Positions 63,077-64,000 of a DNA stretch of 64,000 bases are shown piece by piece. The stretch's first letter is position 1; every line of letters begins with the position of its first letter. The translations under genes and the position numbers were made by a program. The notes beneath the pieces are model-generated. The model ran no database searches. It was given only the letters and a program-made list of their open reading frames with translations, and was not told where the DNA came from. This DNA comes from Anisus vortex (lineage: Eukaryota; Mollusca; Gastropoda; Planorbidae): the NCBI GenBank assembly GCA_949126835.1, contig OX421505.1, positions 2,971,587 to 3,035,586 on the forward strand, in the 5' to 3' direction.

Positions 63077-64000
63077 ATGGAATTTATTGAAAATCCAGAA
63101 GAAGAAGTTCTGAAAACTTTATCAATAAAGAAGTTAAAAGAGATCGCTGAGATCTTAAAGATAGAAGTTACTGAAACTACACCATCGAGGACTGTGTTGA
63201 CACAGCAGATAAAAGATGTGTTGATTGCGAGTGGAAAGTTGAAGGTAGAATCAAGAGCGGAGGGATATCAAGTTGAAGGTCAGATGTCTGAACAGTTCCG
63301 ATTTCAACTAGAAATGAAACGGATGGAAATGGAGATGGAACAAAGACGTCTAGAAAGTCAGGAAAGAGATAAGAAAAGTCAAAGAGAAATAGAAAGTCAG
63401 GAAAGAGATAAGCAAAGTCAAAGAGAAAGTCAGGAAAGAATAGAACTAGCGAAGATAGGAGCTACTAAAAAAGAATCTCATAATGATGTAGAGATGGCCA
63501 GATGGAAAAAGCTAGTCCCTACCTACATTGATAAAGAAAGTGAAATAGCTAATTTCTTCCAGACCTTTGAAATTTCTTGCAGAGATTTTAAGTTCCCAGA
63601 AGATAAATGGGGAATATTAGTAAGAACAGCTTTTACTCAGGGAAGGGCAAGAGATTGTGTTCTATTGTTAAAAGAGGAGAATTTAAATGATTATGAAATC
63701 ATTAAAGACACTGTACTTAAAGCCTATAACCAAATACCGGAAAGTTATCGGAAAAGGTTCCGTCAGTACACTATGTCCCCTTACCAAACACACTTAGATT
63801 TCCTTAGAGCAGAAGAAAAGTTAATGGATCAGTGGATAAAATCCAGAAATATCTCCACATTAAAAGAAATGAAAGATATCATTCTGTTAGAGGATTTTAT
63901 TAACAAAGTGAGGCCGGATATAAGAATGTATTTATCCGAGCGTGACATCACTGACCCACATAAGGCTGCTGATTTAGCTGAACAGTACACATTGTGTCAT
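63077..64000 (+). CDS. gag: Gag polyprotein of a Gypsy-like LTR retrotransposon, partial (runs off window)
   Basis: Open for 308 codons from ATG to the window end with no stop or frameshift. Residues about 14-30 (TLSIKKLKEIAEILKI) resemble a SAP-like helix pair. Residues about 70-125 are a highly charged coiled coil with repeated ESQERDK/SQRE units. From about 140 (ARWKKLVPTYI...FFQTFE) it follows the capsid-like layout of Gypsy gags. The end (EDFINKVRPDIRMYLSERD then ADLAEQYT) resembles a SCAN/capsid C-terminal domain. The zinc knuckle and pol would lie outside. Being 173 bp after an LTR, it is probably a young copy. Confidence 0.8.
   Translation, partial: MEFIENPEEEVLKTLSIKKLKEIAEILKIEVTETTPSRTVLTQQIKDVLIASGKLKVESRAEGYQVEGQMSEQFRFQLEMKRMEMEMEQRRLESQERDKKSQREIESQERDKQSQRESQERIELAKIGATKKESHNDVEMARWKKLVPTYIDKESEIANFFQTFEISCRDFKFPEDKWGILVRTAFTQGRARDCVLLLKEENLNDYEIIKDTVLKAYNQIPESYRKRFRQYTMSPYQTHLDFLRAEEKLMDQWIKSRNISTLKEMKDIILLEDFINKVRPDIRMYLSERDITDPHKAADLAEQYTLCH

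Overview
This is eukaryotic, AT-rich, intron- and repeat-dense DNA with no bacterial or phage organisation. The one gene that can be identified confidently is a complete animal-type squalene synthase. The repeats (tRNA-derived SINEs, 5'-truncated LINE tails, hAT elements with ZMYM1/DUF4371-like transposases, Gypsy-type LTR elements and many minisatellites) suggest a mollusc, probably a gastropod. That taxonomic call is an inference from repeat style and gene structure, not from a database match.

Layout. 1-8.5 kb: short tandem arrays, SINEs, LINE relics, a pogo-type transposase scrap and a solo LTR (minus strand, 3070-3691). 8.8-17.8 kb: the squalene synthase gene (FDFT1), 8 exons on the plus strand, 411 residues, both Asp-rich motifs intact. 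Its introns carry SINEs and LINEs, and three of its seven 5' splice sites are tandemly duplicated. In intron 1 the donor GTGAGT is amplified about 50 times. 18-31.7 kb: no confident gene, but large satellites of 47, 20, 36, 52 (about 66 copies) and 30/33 bp.

31.7-38.0 kb and 50.9-56.8 kb form the two arms of an old inverted segmental duplication. Each arm holds a divergently oriented gene for a small secreted cystine-knot (ICK/knottin) peptide. The plus-strand copy (53008-61195) is complete in four coding exons. The minus-strand copy (36032-32407) has the first three exons, but its last exon is not visible and a 3.5-kb minisatellite lies where intron 3 should continue. Element insertions shared by both arms predate the duplication; a SINE in only one arm postdates it.

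Between the arms lie a hAT element with a perfect 8-bp target duplication (38935-41898) containing a LINE, a 1.5-kb 22-bp satellite whose unit is the terminal inverted repeat of a MITE found elsewhere in the window, and a second hAT element (46555-48605). 57-61 kb, inside intron 3 of the complete ICK gene, holds a MITE split by two decayed hAT transposase fragments. The right edge (62279-64000) is the 5' LTR and intact start of gag of a Gypsy-like retrotransposon of the same family as the solo LTR near the left edge.

The genes do not form a pathway together. FDFT1 is a housekeeping isoprenoid enzyme, and the ICK pair is a recently duplicated secreted-peptide locus. The strongest novel signals are the donor-anchored minisatellites in FDFT1, the inverted ICK pair, and the satellite built from a transposon end.
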